Source: Holophagaceae bacterium UBA706 (lineage in GTDB: Bacteria > Acidobacteriota > Holophagae > Holophagales > Holophagaceae). Taken from it: DNA of 9,588 bases. Within the stretch, counting starts at the first letter, position 1, and each line of letters opens with the position of its first letter. Positions 1 through 5,877 of the stretch are shown piece by piece. The stretch is from contig DBME01000432.1 of assembly GCA_002298155.1 (NCBI GenBank), positions 783 through 10,370 of the forward strand, read 5' to 3'. A model generated the notes under the pieces. That model had not been told where the DNA came from. It did no database searches and worked only from the letters and a program-made list of their open reading frames with translations. A program made the translations under genes and the position numbers.

Positions 1-1
1 G

Positions 2-418
2 GGGGAGCTGTGTCCCGCGCCCCTGCTCCAGGCGGCCCTGGACGACTTCCTGGACAAGGGCCACTACGACGCCCACCTGGCGCGGCTGCACCGCCAGTTC
101 CGCCGGCGCATGGAAGCGGCCCTCCAGGCCCTGCGCCAGGAGATGGACCCCGCCCGCGTGCGCTGGGAGGCGCCCGCCGGGGGCTACCTCCTCTGGCTGG
201 AACTTTCCACGGATGCCGGGCACGAGGAGCTGGACGCCCTCTTCCGGCGCCATGGGGTGAGGGTCCTGGAGGGGAGCCGCTTCTTCGCAGGCGATCCCCA
301 CTGCAAGGCCCTGCGCCTCTCCATCTCCGGGCTGGACGAGCCGGAGATCCGCGAAGGCATCCGCCGCCTCGGCGCCGCCATCCGCACCCTGCCACTTCCC
401 TCCGGAGCCGACCGATGA
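2..418 (+). CDS. PLP-dependent aminotransferase, C-terminal part (MocR/class I-II type), 5' end outside window
   Basis: This is the last 138 codons of a fold-type I aminotransferase, open from the left edge. Visible hallmarks of the small C-terminal domain are a charged helix ending in RLHRQFRRRMEAAL, the strand PAGGYLLWLEL, the segment GSRFF, and LRLSIS, whose Arg is in the position that normally binds the substrate carboxylate. The GGY(L/F)LW strand followed by GVRVLEGSRFF resembles the aminotransferase domain of MocR/GntR-type regulators and of 2-aminoadipate or valine-pyruvate aminotransferase relatives. The PLP-binding lysine and any N-terminal HTH lie outside the window, so regulator and stand-alone enzyme cannot be told apart. 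The stop codon overlaps the start of the methyltransferase (ATGA), so the two are probably co-transcribed and translationally coupled. Substrate unknown. Confidence 0.85.
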   Translation, partial: GELCPAPLLQAALDDFLDKGHYDAHLARLHRQFRRRMEAALQALRQEMDPARVRWEAPAGGYLLWLELSTDAGHEELDALFRRHGVRVLEGSRFFAGDPHCKALRLSISGLDEPEIREGIRRLGAAIRTLPLPSGADR

Positions 419-1134
419 GCCGACCTTTCCAGAACACCTACGAGGACCCCGTCCGGGCCGCGGCCTATGCCGAGCTCCAGTATCCCGGCACCTACCACCT
501 CGCCTTCCGCGACCTGCCGGAGCTGCTGGGCCCCGCCGGACTGGGGCTCAGGGCCCTGGACTTCGGGTGCGGCGCGGGGCGTTCCGCGCGGTTCCTGGAG
601 GGGCTGGGCTTCGACGTGGAAGGCGCCGACAGCGCCGAGGCCATGCTCGCCCAGGCCCGTCTCAGGAACCCGGCCGGGGTGTACCTGCACGTGCCCGGCG
701 GCGACCTGTCCGCGCTGCCGGACCACCGGTACGACCGCATCCTGTCGGCGTTCACCTTCGACAACATCCCCCCGGAGGCCAAGGGCCAGATCCTCGGCCA
801 CCTGGCGCGCCTGCTGCGGCCCGGGGGGCGCCTGCTGAACCTGGTGAGCTCGGAGGAGCTCTACCGCATGGACTGGGCCTCCTTCACCTGCACCGGATTC
901 CCGGGCAACCGCGACCCGCGGCCCGGGGACCGCGTCTACACGATCATGAAGGACGTGCCCGACGCCCGGCCCGTGGAGGACATCTTCTGCCCCGAGACGG
1001 AGTACCGGCGCCTCTACGAGGCGGCCGGCCTCCGTCTGGAGCGTTCCCATCGCCCCCTGGGCCGCGAGGACGAGCCCTTCGCCTGGGTCAACGAGACCCG
1101 GGTGGCGCCGTGGCGGATCGACGTGCTCAGCTGA
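415..1134 (+). CDS. Class I SAM-dependent methyltransferase
   Basis: The 239-residue protein has a Rossmann-type methyltransferase core. Motif I is LDFGCGAGRSARFL at residues 48-61. The acidic end of strand 2 is around D71 in VEGADSAEAM. The strand 4 region SAFTFDNIPPEAKG is at about 111-124, and the post-motif LLRPGGRLLNLVSS is at about 133-146. This layout matches the Methyltransf_11/25 small-molecule methyltransferases. The C-terminal part (about 150-239) is acidic and rich in aromatic residues and may form the substrate cap. The start is the ATG of the ATGA overlap with the aminotransferase. The reading frame stays open far upstream, but that stretch overlaps the aminotransferase and is Pro/Gly/Arg-rich antiframe translation. 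The methyl acceptor cannot be read from sequence; coupling to an aminotransferase hints at an amino acid or amine derivative, which is inference only. The 3' end overlaps the convergent gene by 8 bases. Confidence 0.9.
   Translation: MSRPFQNTYEDPVRAAAYAELQYPGTYHLAFRDLPELLGPAGLGLRALDFGCGAGRSARFLEGLGFDVEGADSAEAMLAQARLRNPAGVYLHVPGGDLSALPDHRYDRILSAFTFDNIPPEAKGQILGHLARLLRPGGRLLNLVSSEELYRMDWASFTCTGFPGNRDPRPGDRVYTIMKDVPDARPVEDIFCPETEYRRLYEAAGLRLERSHRPLGREDEPFAWVNETRVAPWRIDVLS
1127..1134. other. Shared palindromic stop-codon octamer
   Basis: TCAGCTGA reads the same on both strands. Its last three bases are the TGA of the methyltransferase on the + strand, and its first three are the TGA of the secreted protein on the - strand. 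The two convergent genes therefore end inside one 8-base palindrome with no intergenic space. No T-tract or larger hairpin is seen here. Confidence 0.9.
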
Positions 1135-1870
1135 AGGTCAGCACCGCCACCCGGCGGGACTGGCCGGACTCGCCGCCACCGGAGCCGCTGCTCTCGTGCA
1201 CGTGGCGGAGGGTGACAAGGTGGCCGTTGACCCGTCCGAAGCGGTACGTGTCGTGCTGCTCGGAGCTGAAGCTGATCACCAGGAGGGCCTTGCCCTTGAG
1301 CTTGACGAGGGTGTCGGCGGCCACGGGGTTGCCGGCGGCGTCCACCCAGACCTTGGCGGTGGCCACGAGTTCCTTGACGTACTTCCGGTCCCGGGCGCCC
1401 ATGCGGGGCTCGAGCTTTAGGGTGAGGAGCCGCAGGGGCTTGCCGTCGAGGGTGTCGGGGCGCTCATCCACGAGCGTGGCCTGGTCCAGGTCCTGGAGGA
1501 TCTTCTGGGCGGGGTCGAAGTAGTCCAGGAGGGTCAGGGCGCCCATGCCGCCCATGGCGTCCCGGATGGGGGTGGTCTTCTCGGGGTCCTCGTTGTGGGC
1601 CCGGGCCTCCTTGACCGCCTGGGCCAGGAGGTCATGGCTCCAGAGGAGCCGCAGGCCCTGGGGGCTGGTCTCCGCCCAGGCGCTGGCGCTGCCCTGGGTG
1701 ATCACGGGCTTCTTCTCGTCGCCCTGGCGGCTCCAGGTCTGGAAGTCCACGGAGGCCCTCAGGGGCTCGGCGGACCCGGGCTTCTGGAGCTGGGCGCGGA
1801 GCTCGTCCAGGCCCGACGCGGCAAGAGGCAGCGCCAGGGCGCAGAGAAGGGAGGCGAGGTGCTTGTGCAT
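1127..1870 (-). CDS. Secreted protein of unknown function
   Basis: The protein has 247 residues and begins with a short signal peptide: MHKH, a hydrophobic stretch LASLLCALALPLAA, and a likely cleavage near ASG/LD at about residue 20. The single Cys at residue 10 lies in the middle of the hydrophobic core and is not a convincing lipobox. The mature part alternates charged helices with strands (for example AKVWVDAAGNPVAADTLV at about 172-189 and ALLVISFSS at 195-203). It ends in a flexible Ser/Gly stretch (ESSGSGGGESGQ, 226-237) and a short strand RRVAVLTFS. The pattern of strand, then a V(W)VD..GNPV.ADTLVKL segment, recalls LolA/outer-membrane-lipoprotein-sorting-like folds, but I do not recognise a defined family. 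The start ATG has GGAG four bases upstream (complement of 1875-1878). It is divergent from the DUF4139 gene, so both exported products could share a control region. Location probably periplasmic. Confidence 0.75.
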   Translation of the reverse strand: MHKHLASLLCALALPLAASGLDELRAQLQKPGSAEPLRASVDFQTWSRQGDEKKPVITQGSASAWAETSPQGLRLLWSHDLLAQAVKEARAHNEDPEKTTPIRDAMGGMGALTLLDYFDPAQKILQDLDQATLVDERPDTLDGKPLRLLTLKLEPRMGARDRKYVKELVATAKVWVDAAGNPVAADTLVKLKGKALLVISFSSEQHDTYRFGRVNGHLVTLRHVHESSGSGGGESGQSRRVAVLTFS

Positions 1871-1949
1871 GGGACTCCAAAAATCGCTGGCTGGGATGCC
1901 TTTACATTACGTATGCGGGATACACTGGTTTAATTCCGAGGTAATTTCG
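1871..1949. promoter_or_regulatory. Divergent intergenic region between secreted protein and DUF4139 gene
   Basis: This 79-base region is visibly richer in A/T than the flanking genes and must contain the start signals for both. The + side has GAGG at 1938-1941, eight bases before the ATG at 1950. The - side has GGAG (complement of 1875-1878), four bases before its ATG. Promoter-like words on the + strand are TTTACA at 1901-1906, TACACT at 1921-1926 and TTTAAT at 1929-1934. None of them pair at 16-18 base spacing, so no promoter is assigned. Confidence 0.5.
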
Positions 1950-3641
1950 ATGCGAGCACCCTGGCTTCTGCCCTGCCTTGCCCTGAATCTCGCCGCGCAG
2001 GCCCCCCTGGACCTGCAGGCCCCCATCCGCAGGGTGCGCCTGCACCCGGACGAGGCCTGGGTGACCCGGATCGGCACCGTGAAGGTGGCCGGCTCCGGCG
2101 TGCACCGCCTCGCCATCCGGAACCTGCCCGCGGGGCTCGTCATGGAGGACGTGAGGGTGGCGGCCCGGGGGCCCGAGGGTTCCCGCCTGGGCGACCTGAC
2201 CCTGGGCGCCGAGCCGCGCAAGGTCACCGAGACTGCCGAGTACAAGGCGCTCAAGGCCGAATGGGAAGCGCTGGGCGACAGGCAGGATGTGCTGGAGGCC
2301 GAAGGCCAGGCCCTGGACAAGGAGAAGGACTTCCTCCACGGCCTCCAGGCCGCCTACGACAAGGAGATCTCGGCGCGCCTGGCGGGGGCGGTGCCCACGG
2401 CGGCATCCGTGGTGGACCTGAGCCGGGGCATCGAGGGACGGCTGGCCGAGGTGCTCATCCGGGACCGCCGCCGGCGGCGGGAGCTGGAGAAGGTGGAGGA
2501 GGATTTCAAGCGAGTGAACGAGGAGCTTAACAAGCGCGCCGCGGAACGCAGCGAAAGCCCTTCACAGGCGCTGGTGGAAGTGGCGACCTCCGGCCCGGGC
2601 GAGGTGGAGGTGGAATTCACCTACCGCCAGCACGGCGCGCGGTGGGAACCCGGCTACGAGGCCCGCCTCTCGGCCGACGGAAAGAAGGTGGACCTGGCGA
2701 TCTTCGCCACGGTTCGCCAGGACACGGGGGAGGACTGGAAGGGCGTGGCGCTGGAGATCACCAACGCTCGGGCCAGCCGGAGCCTGGCCATGGCCCGCTA
2801 CGCGGAGGCCAAGGTCATCGACGGGAGGGAGAACCAGCCCGTGATTCGGGGAGGATCCGCGAAGGAAGTCAACTTTTATCTCAACGCTCAGCAGCCCTCC
2901 CCGGGCATCGCCCAGAATACGATGATCGCCGCACCTCCAGAGCCGCCCAAGCCCACCGCTCCCGCGGCTCTGGCGGAGGCCGTCCCCCTGGAGGAGGCCC
3001 AGGGCCTCGCCTCCACCTGGGCCCTCGAGGGCGCCAAGGACATCCCCGCCGACCGGGAACCGCACCGTTTCCGGATGCTGTCCCGGGACGCGGAGCCAAC
3101 CCTGGCCCTGGTGGCCACGCCCCGCCTGGATCCCACCGTGTACCGGGTGGCCCGCTTCGCGGTGCCGACGGGGATTCCGCTCTTCCCGGGTTCACCCGTG
3201 GTGCACTACGCGGGCACCCAGCGGGTGGGCCAGGCCGCCCTGGAGCTGCCCCAGACCGGGGCGCCCTTCCAGTTCGGGTTCGGCCCCTACCGCGGCGTGC
3301 GGGTCGAGTTGCGCCGGGTGGACGCGGTGAAGGAGTCCGTGGGCACCTTCACCAAGGAGACCCAGTGGACGCTGAAGGAGCGCATGGAAGTGGCCAACGA
3401 CACCGCGGAGACCGTGGTGGTGGAACTCCAGGACCGCGAGCTCAAGCCCGCCAGCGACAAGGTGAAGGTCACCGCCCTCCCCGACGCCACCCCCTCCAGG
3501 GAGGGCGCCGTTCCCGGCGTGCGCGCCTGGACCCTCACGGTGGAGCCCCGGGGCAAGGCTGCCGTCGTCCTGGGAAGCCAGATCCGCATCCCCGCGGCCT
3601 GGGTCCTCTGGGGCGCGGATGACCTCCATCTGCCCCGGTAG
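1950..3641 (+). CDS. DUF4140/DUF4139 domain exported protein (MuiA-like)
   Basis: The protein has 563 residues. Signal peptide at 1-18 (MRAPWLLPCLALNLAAQA). An N-terminal DUF4140-like strand-rich domain covers about 25-95 (IRRVRLHPDEAWVTRIG and VHRLAIRNLPAGLVMEDVRV). A long charged helical stretch at about 95-200 looks like a coiled coil. The DUF4139 domain covers about 210-550. Typical family signatures are visible: ARWEPGYEARLSADG at 230-244 and RQDTGEDWKGVALEITNA at 256-273. A Pro/Ala-rich linker at about 325-345 sits inside DUF4139, as in relatives. The family was named from a mucoidy inhibitor (MuiA); the biochemical role is not established, and an envelope or surface role is inferred from export. 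I chose ATG 1950 because GAGG lies eight bases upstream and a signal peptide follows. The open frame reaches back to 1545 but crosses the divergent gene. The downstream DUF4337 gene follows after 38 bases and is probably in the same operon. Confidence 0.88.
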   Translation: MRAPWLLPCLALNLAAQAPLDLQAPIRRVRLHPDEAWVTRIGTVKVAGSGVHRLAIRNLPAGLVMEDVRVAARGPEGSRLGDLTLGAEPRKVTETAEYKALKAEWEALGDRQDVLEAEGQALDKEKDFLHGLQAAYDKEISARLAGAVPTAASVVDLSRGIEGRLAEVLIRDRRRRRELEKVEEDFKRVNEELNKRAAERSESPSQALVEVATSGPGEVEVEFTYRQHGARWEPGYEARLSADGKKVDLAIFATVRQDTGEDWKGVALEITNARASRSLAMARYAEAKVIDGRENQPVIRGGSAKEVNFYLNAQQPSPGIAQNTMIAAPPEPPKPTAPAALAEAVPLEEAQGLASTWALEGAKDIPADREPHRFRMLSRDAEPTLALVATPRLDPTVYRVARFAVPTGIPLFPGSPVVHYAGTQRVGQAALELPQTGAPFQFGFGPYRGVRVELRRVDAVKESVGTFTKETQWTLKERMEVANDTAETVVVELQDRELKPASDKVKVTALPDATPSREGAVPGVRAWTLTVEPRGKAAVVLGSQIRIPAAWVLWGADDLHLPR

Positions 3642-3649
3642 CGCTTGAC

Positions 3650-3670
3650 GGGAGGCCCCGGATGGGCTGA
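3650..3670 (+). promoter_or_regulatory. Strong ribosome binding site with ATG-Gly-stop mini-ORF in the DUF4337 leader
   Basis: GGGAGG at 3650-3655 is the only good Shine-Dalgarno site between the two genes. Six bases later is an ATG at 3662, but it reads ATG GGC TGA and stops at 3670. The DUF4337 ATG follows at 3680, nine bases after the stop, with only CCCGG directly before it. The words CCCGGATGGGCTGA (3657-3670) and CCCGGATGGCTGA (3675-3687) are imperfect direct copies that differ by one G. Ribosomes may load at the mini-ORF and reinitiate at the true start, or the 30S subunit may slide. This is inferred from layout. Confidence 0.5.
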
Positions 3671-3687
3671 AATTCCCGGATGGCTGA
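3657..3687 (+). repeat. Imperfect tandem repeat over the DUF4337 start
   Basis: Two copies of CCCGGATGG(G)CTGA lie 18 bases apart, at 3657-3670 and 3675-3687. The second holds the start codon and codon 2 of the DUF4337 gene. The first holds an out-of-frame equivalent with one extra G. This looks like a small duplication of the start region followed by an indel. Confidence 0.7.
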
Positions 3688-4204
3688 CGAAAAGAAAGAA
3701 CCCTGGCTGAACTTCCTCGCCCTGACCACGGTCATCCTGGCGGTGTGCGCCACCCTGGCCACCTTCAAGGGAGGGGGCTACTCCACGCGCTCGGTCATGA
3801 GCCAGACCCAGGCCTCGGACCAGTGGGCCTTCTACCAGGCCAAGAGCGTGAAGTCGAACCTCTACGAGATCAACCGCGACATGCTCGAGATCGAGGCCGA
3901 CGGCGCCGGCGCCAAGGACGCCGCCCGTCTCCGTGGGAAGGCCGAGGCCTACAGCCGCAAGGTGGCCACCTACGACCAGGAGAAGGAGAAGATCCAGGCC
4001 GAGGCCAAGCGTCTCGAGAAGGTGAGGGATGACGCCCAGAAGCACGGCTCCGCCTTCGGCATCGCGGTCATCTTCCTCCAGATCGCCATCCTGCTCTCAT
4101 CCATCGCCGCCCTGCTCAAGCAGCAGCCGGTGTGGTGGCTGGGCCTGATCGTGGGCGCACTGGGCATCCTGTCCTTCGTGAACGGCTTCTTCCTCTTCTT
4201 CTAG
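3680..4204 (+). CDS. DUF4337 domain membrane protein
   Basis: The protein has 174 residues, a normal length for DUF4337. Membrane helix 1 is at about 10-29 (WLNFLALTTVILAVCATLAT). It is followed by the characteristic segment SQTQASDQWAFYQAKSVK (41-58) and a charged helical, probably coiled-coil stretch at about 58-120. Two further membrane helices lie at about 125-146 and 151-173, with the protein ending on FFLFF. The segment with ASDQWAFYQAKS is what identifies the family. No catalytic residues are recognisable and the molecular function is unknown; an inner-membrane structural or partner-binding role is only inference. The start codon matches the usual beginning MADEKKEPWLN, although its own Shine-Dalgarno site is poor. 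It probably shares a transcript with the DUF4139 gene just upstream. Confidence 0.88.
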   Translation: MADEKKEPWLNFLALTTVILAVCATLATFKGGGYSTRSVMSQTQASDQWAFYQAKSVKSNLYEINRDMLEIEADGAGAKDAARLRGKAEAYSRKVATYDQEKEKIQAEAKRLEKVRDDAQKHGSAFGIAVIFLQIAILLSSIAALLKQQPVWWLGLIVGALGILSFVNGFFLFF

Positions 4205-4234
4205 CCGTCGCGCCCTGATCCGCGCAGCTGCCGG

Positions 4235-5710
4235 CTACGTGGCCCGATCCAGGATCGGTGGCCCCAGGAGCGCGTTGAAGGCGGTGTTGATCTGGGTCTC
4301 CAGGTGGATGCTCATGGCCGCGGCCTCCATGGGCCGGCCCATGAGGTAGCCCTGGAAGGCGTGGCAGCCCATGGCGTGCAGCGTCTCCTTCTGGGCCTGG
4401 GTCTCAACGCCCTCGGCGACGAGGCTGAGGCCGAGGTTGTTGCCCAGGTTGACGATGGTCTGGACGATGGGGTTGGAGGAGATGACCCCGGGCCGGTCGG
4501 GGTGCATGTTGCGCACGAAGGCCTGGTCGATCTTGAGGGTGTCGATGGGCAGCTGCTGGAGATAGCTCAGGGACGAGTAGCCGGTGCCGAAGTCGTCCAG
4601 GCCGATGCGCACGCCCAGGGCCTTGAGGTCGTGGAGCGGCGTGTGCCGGGGGTCCGAGTTCTTGAGCAGGCTGCTCTCGGTGATCTCCAGTTCCAGGCAG
4701 GAATGGGAGAGGCGCGACTCGCGCAGGGTCCGCGCCACGAAGTCCACGAGCCGGGGGTGCGCCAGCTGCACCGGGGAGACGTTCACGGCGAGCTTGATGG
4801 GGCGGGGGCTGAGGGCCTGCCACACCGCGGCCTGGCGGCAGGCGGTGGCCAGCGCCCACTCGCCCAGGGTGTGGATGAACAGGTTCTCCTCGGCCAGGGG
4901 GATGAACTTGGACGGGGGCACGGCGCCCAGCACCGGGTGCTGCCACCGCAGAAGGGCCTCCATGCCGACGATGTGCCCTTCCATGTTGAACTGCGGCTGG
5001 TAGAAGAGCCGCATCTCGTTCTTGGCCAGGGCCTCGCCCAGGAAGGCGTCCATCTGCTGGCGCTCGAAGGCTGCCTCGCTGAGGGTCAGGGTGGTGCACT
5101 GGATGGCGTTGCCGCCGCTGTTCTTGGCGCGGTTGCAGGCGTTCTCCGCCTCCTTCTGGAGGGTGGAGGCGTTGTCCCCGTCCTGGGGCGAGAGGCTGAT
5201 GCCGATGCTCACCGTCAGGCGCACTTCCCGGTGGGAGACGCGGTAGGGGATGCAGAGGGAGTCGAGGATGGACTGGGCCAGCTTGATGGGTTCCAGGGAA
5301 TCCCGCACTTCGGGGAGGAGCACCGCGAACTGGTCGCTGCCCACCCGGGCCAGGGTGTCCCCGGGGCGCAGGAGCACGGAGATGCGCCGGGTCAGCTGCA
5401 GGCAGAGATCGTCGGAATCGGCGAACCCGAGGGTCTGGTTGATGGCCTTGAACCGGTCCAGCTCGATGAAGAGCACGCCCACCATGCTGCCCTGCCGGTG
5501 GGCCATGAGGATGGCCTGGCCGGTGCGATCCGCCAGACGGAAACGGTTGGGCAGGCCCGTGAGGGGATCCTGGTCCCGCAGGCCTTCCAATTGAGCCTTC
5601 AGCGCCGACACTTCCTTGCGGGCAGCCGACAACTGCTCCATGAGCTCCAGGGCGTCCATGTCTTTCAATAGCATTTCATTTGGATCCGGATCTTTTGGAA
5701 CGGAGGCCAC
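4235..5710 (-). CDS. GGDEF-EAL protein, probable c-di-GMP phosphodiesterase with degenerate cyclase domain
   Basis: With a GTG start at 5710 the protein has 491 residues. A short helical, possibly coiled-coil segment at 14-45 leads into GGDEF (about 47-207) through DPLTGLPNR. The cyclase signature reads GSDQF at 124-128 instead of GGDEF, and the metal-site segments are altered too (IELDRFKAINQTLG with ADSDD), so GTP condensation is unlikely. An RxxD inhibitory-site motif (R115-D118) is kept five residues upstream. The EAL domain (about 216-475) has all the usual metal and catalytic positions: EAL 251-253, N310, E342, D372-D373, K393, E433 and Q453, with DDFGTGYSSL intact. Hydrolysis of c-di-GMP is therefore the expected activity, with GGDEF as a possible regulatory or GTP-binding module. 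There is no membrane helix or sensor domain, so it is probably cytosolic. GTG 5710 was chosen because AAAGGAG lies eight bases upstream. The frame stays open to 5887 but crosses intergenic sequence. Confidence 0.92.
   Translation of the reverse strand: MASVPKDPDPNEMLLKDMDALELMEQLSAARKEVSALKAQLEGLRDQDPLTGLPNRFRLADRTGQAILMAHRQGSMVGVLFIELDRFKAINQTLGFADSDDLCLQLTRRISVLLRPGDTLARVGSDQFAVLLPEVRDSLEPIKLAQSILDSLCIPYRVSHREVRLTVSIGISLSPQDGDNASTLQKEAENACNRAKNSGGNAIQCTTLTLSEAAFERQQMDAFLGEALAKNEMRLFYQPQFNMEGHIVGMEALLRWQHPVLGAVPPSKFIPLAEENLFIHTLGEWALATACRQAAVWQALSPRPIKLAVNVSPVQLAHPRLVDFVARTLRESRLSHSCLELEITESSLLKNSDPRHTPLHDLKALGVRIGLDDFGTGYSSLSYLQQLPIDTLKIDQAFVRNMHPDRPGVISSNPIVQTIVNLGNNLGLSLVAEGVETQAQKETLHAMGCHAFQGYLMGRPMEAAAMSIHLETQINTAFNALLGPPILDRAT
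4241..4263. terminator. Imperfect inverted repeat at a convergent gene junction
   Basis: GGCC plus CGATCC (4241-4250) is matched by GGATCG plus GGCC (4252-4257 and 4260-4263), with one base at the centre and a two-base bulge. It overlaps the last codons of the GGDEF-EAL gene and lies about 37 bases beyond the DUF4337 stop, so it could stop transcription from both sides. There is no T-tract, so a factor-independent terminator is uncertain. Confidence 0.3.
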
Positions 5711-5718
5711 GAAAGCTA

Positions 5719-5725
5719 CTCCTTT
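5719..5725 (-). promoter_or_regulatory. Shine-Dalgarno site deciding the GTG start of the GGDEF-EAL gene
   Basis: On the - strand AAAGGAG is followed by eight bases and then GTG at 5710-5708. No comparable site precedes the far-upstream ATG at 5887, whose translated extension has a composition unlike the rest of the protein. The next in-frame ATG lies at codon 13 and lacks this spacing. Confidence 0.75.
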
Positions 5726-5770
5726 GGAAACTGCTCGGGAAGTCGATCGAGTGGCAGTCAAATGAAGGAA

Positions 5771-5793
5771 ACAGGCCTCCCAAAGGGAGGTGT
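5771..5793. repeat. Stem-loop CCTCCC-AAA-GGGAGG in the divergent region
   Basis: CCTCCC (5776-5781) and GGGAGG (5785-5790) are perfect complements around an AAA loop. ACA (5771-5773) can pair with TGT (5791-5793) across a two-base GG bulge. In a transcript of the GatZ-like gene beginning upstream, the CCTCCC arm could instead pair with the GGGAGG ribosome site at 5866-5871. No run of T follows on the + strand. Confidence 0.45.
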
Positions 5794-5849
5794 CGGCCCA
5801 GGTAGAATTGAACACATTATGTGGCCACAAGCAACTCAATATAAGGTGT

Positions 5850-5865
5850 TGTTTTCTGGAAAACA
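5850..5865. promoter_or_regulatory. 16-base dyad upstream of the GatZ-like start, operator candidate
   Basis: TGTTTTC and GAAAACA are perfect 7-base arms around a central TG, ending 12 bases before the start codon and just before the ribosome site. Size and symmetry fit a dimeric repressor site, or an RNA hairpin controlling ribosome access. Which protein binds, if any, is unknown. Confidence 0.4.
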
Positions 5866-5877
5866 GGGAGGCCTCCG

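Larger units (their letters stand above)
5711..5877. promoter_or_regulatory. Divergent control region between GGDEF-EAL and GatZ-like genes
   Basis: This 167-base gap is clearly AT-richer than its surroundings and must drive both genes. For the GatZ-like gene, GGGAGG at 5866-5871 is a strong ribosome site six bases before the ATG at 5878. A -10-like TATAAG lies at 5840-5845 without a convincing -35; TTGAAC at 5808-5813 is too far away. On the - strand, CATAAT (complement of about 5814-5819) is -10-like, also without a good partner. Two dyad-symmetric elements are listed separately. The word GGCCTCC or its complement occurs near 5702, 5774 and 5867-5876. Confidence 0.5.

Noticed and set aside
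10..414. N-terminal extension of the methyltransferase frame
   Set aside because: The translation is a Pro/Gly/Arg-rich sequence overlapping the aminotransferase; the ATGA-coupled start at 415 gives a normal-length methyltransferase.
184..1050. 288-codon open frame on the - strand
   Set aside because: Antisense to both the aminotransferase tail and the methyltransferase, which have clear family motifs.
1545..1949. N-terminal extension of the DUF4139 frame
   Set aside because: It crosses the divergent secreted-protein gene; ATG 1950 has a ribosome site and begins a signal peptide.
4304..5671. 455-codon open frame on the + strand
   Set aside because: It lies entirely antisense to the GGDEF-EAL gene, whose motifs are unmistakable; its composition (Gly, Val, His, Gln, Leu) is that of a complement frame.
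5822..5836. Sigma-54 promoter in the divergent region
   Set aside because: GG at 5823-5824 is not followed by GC at the required 10-base spacing.
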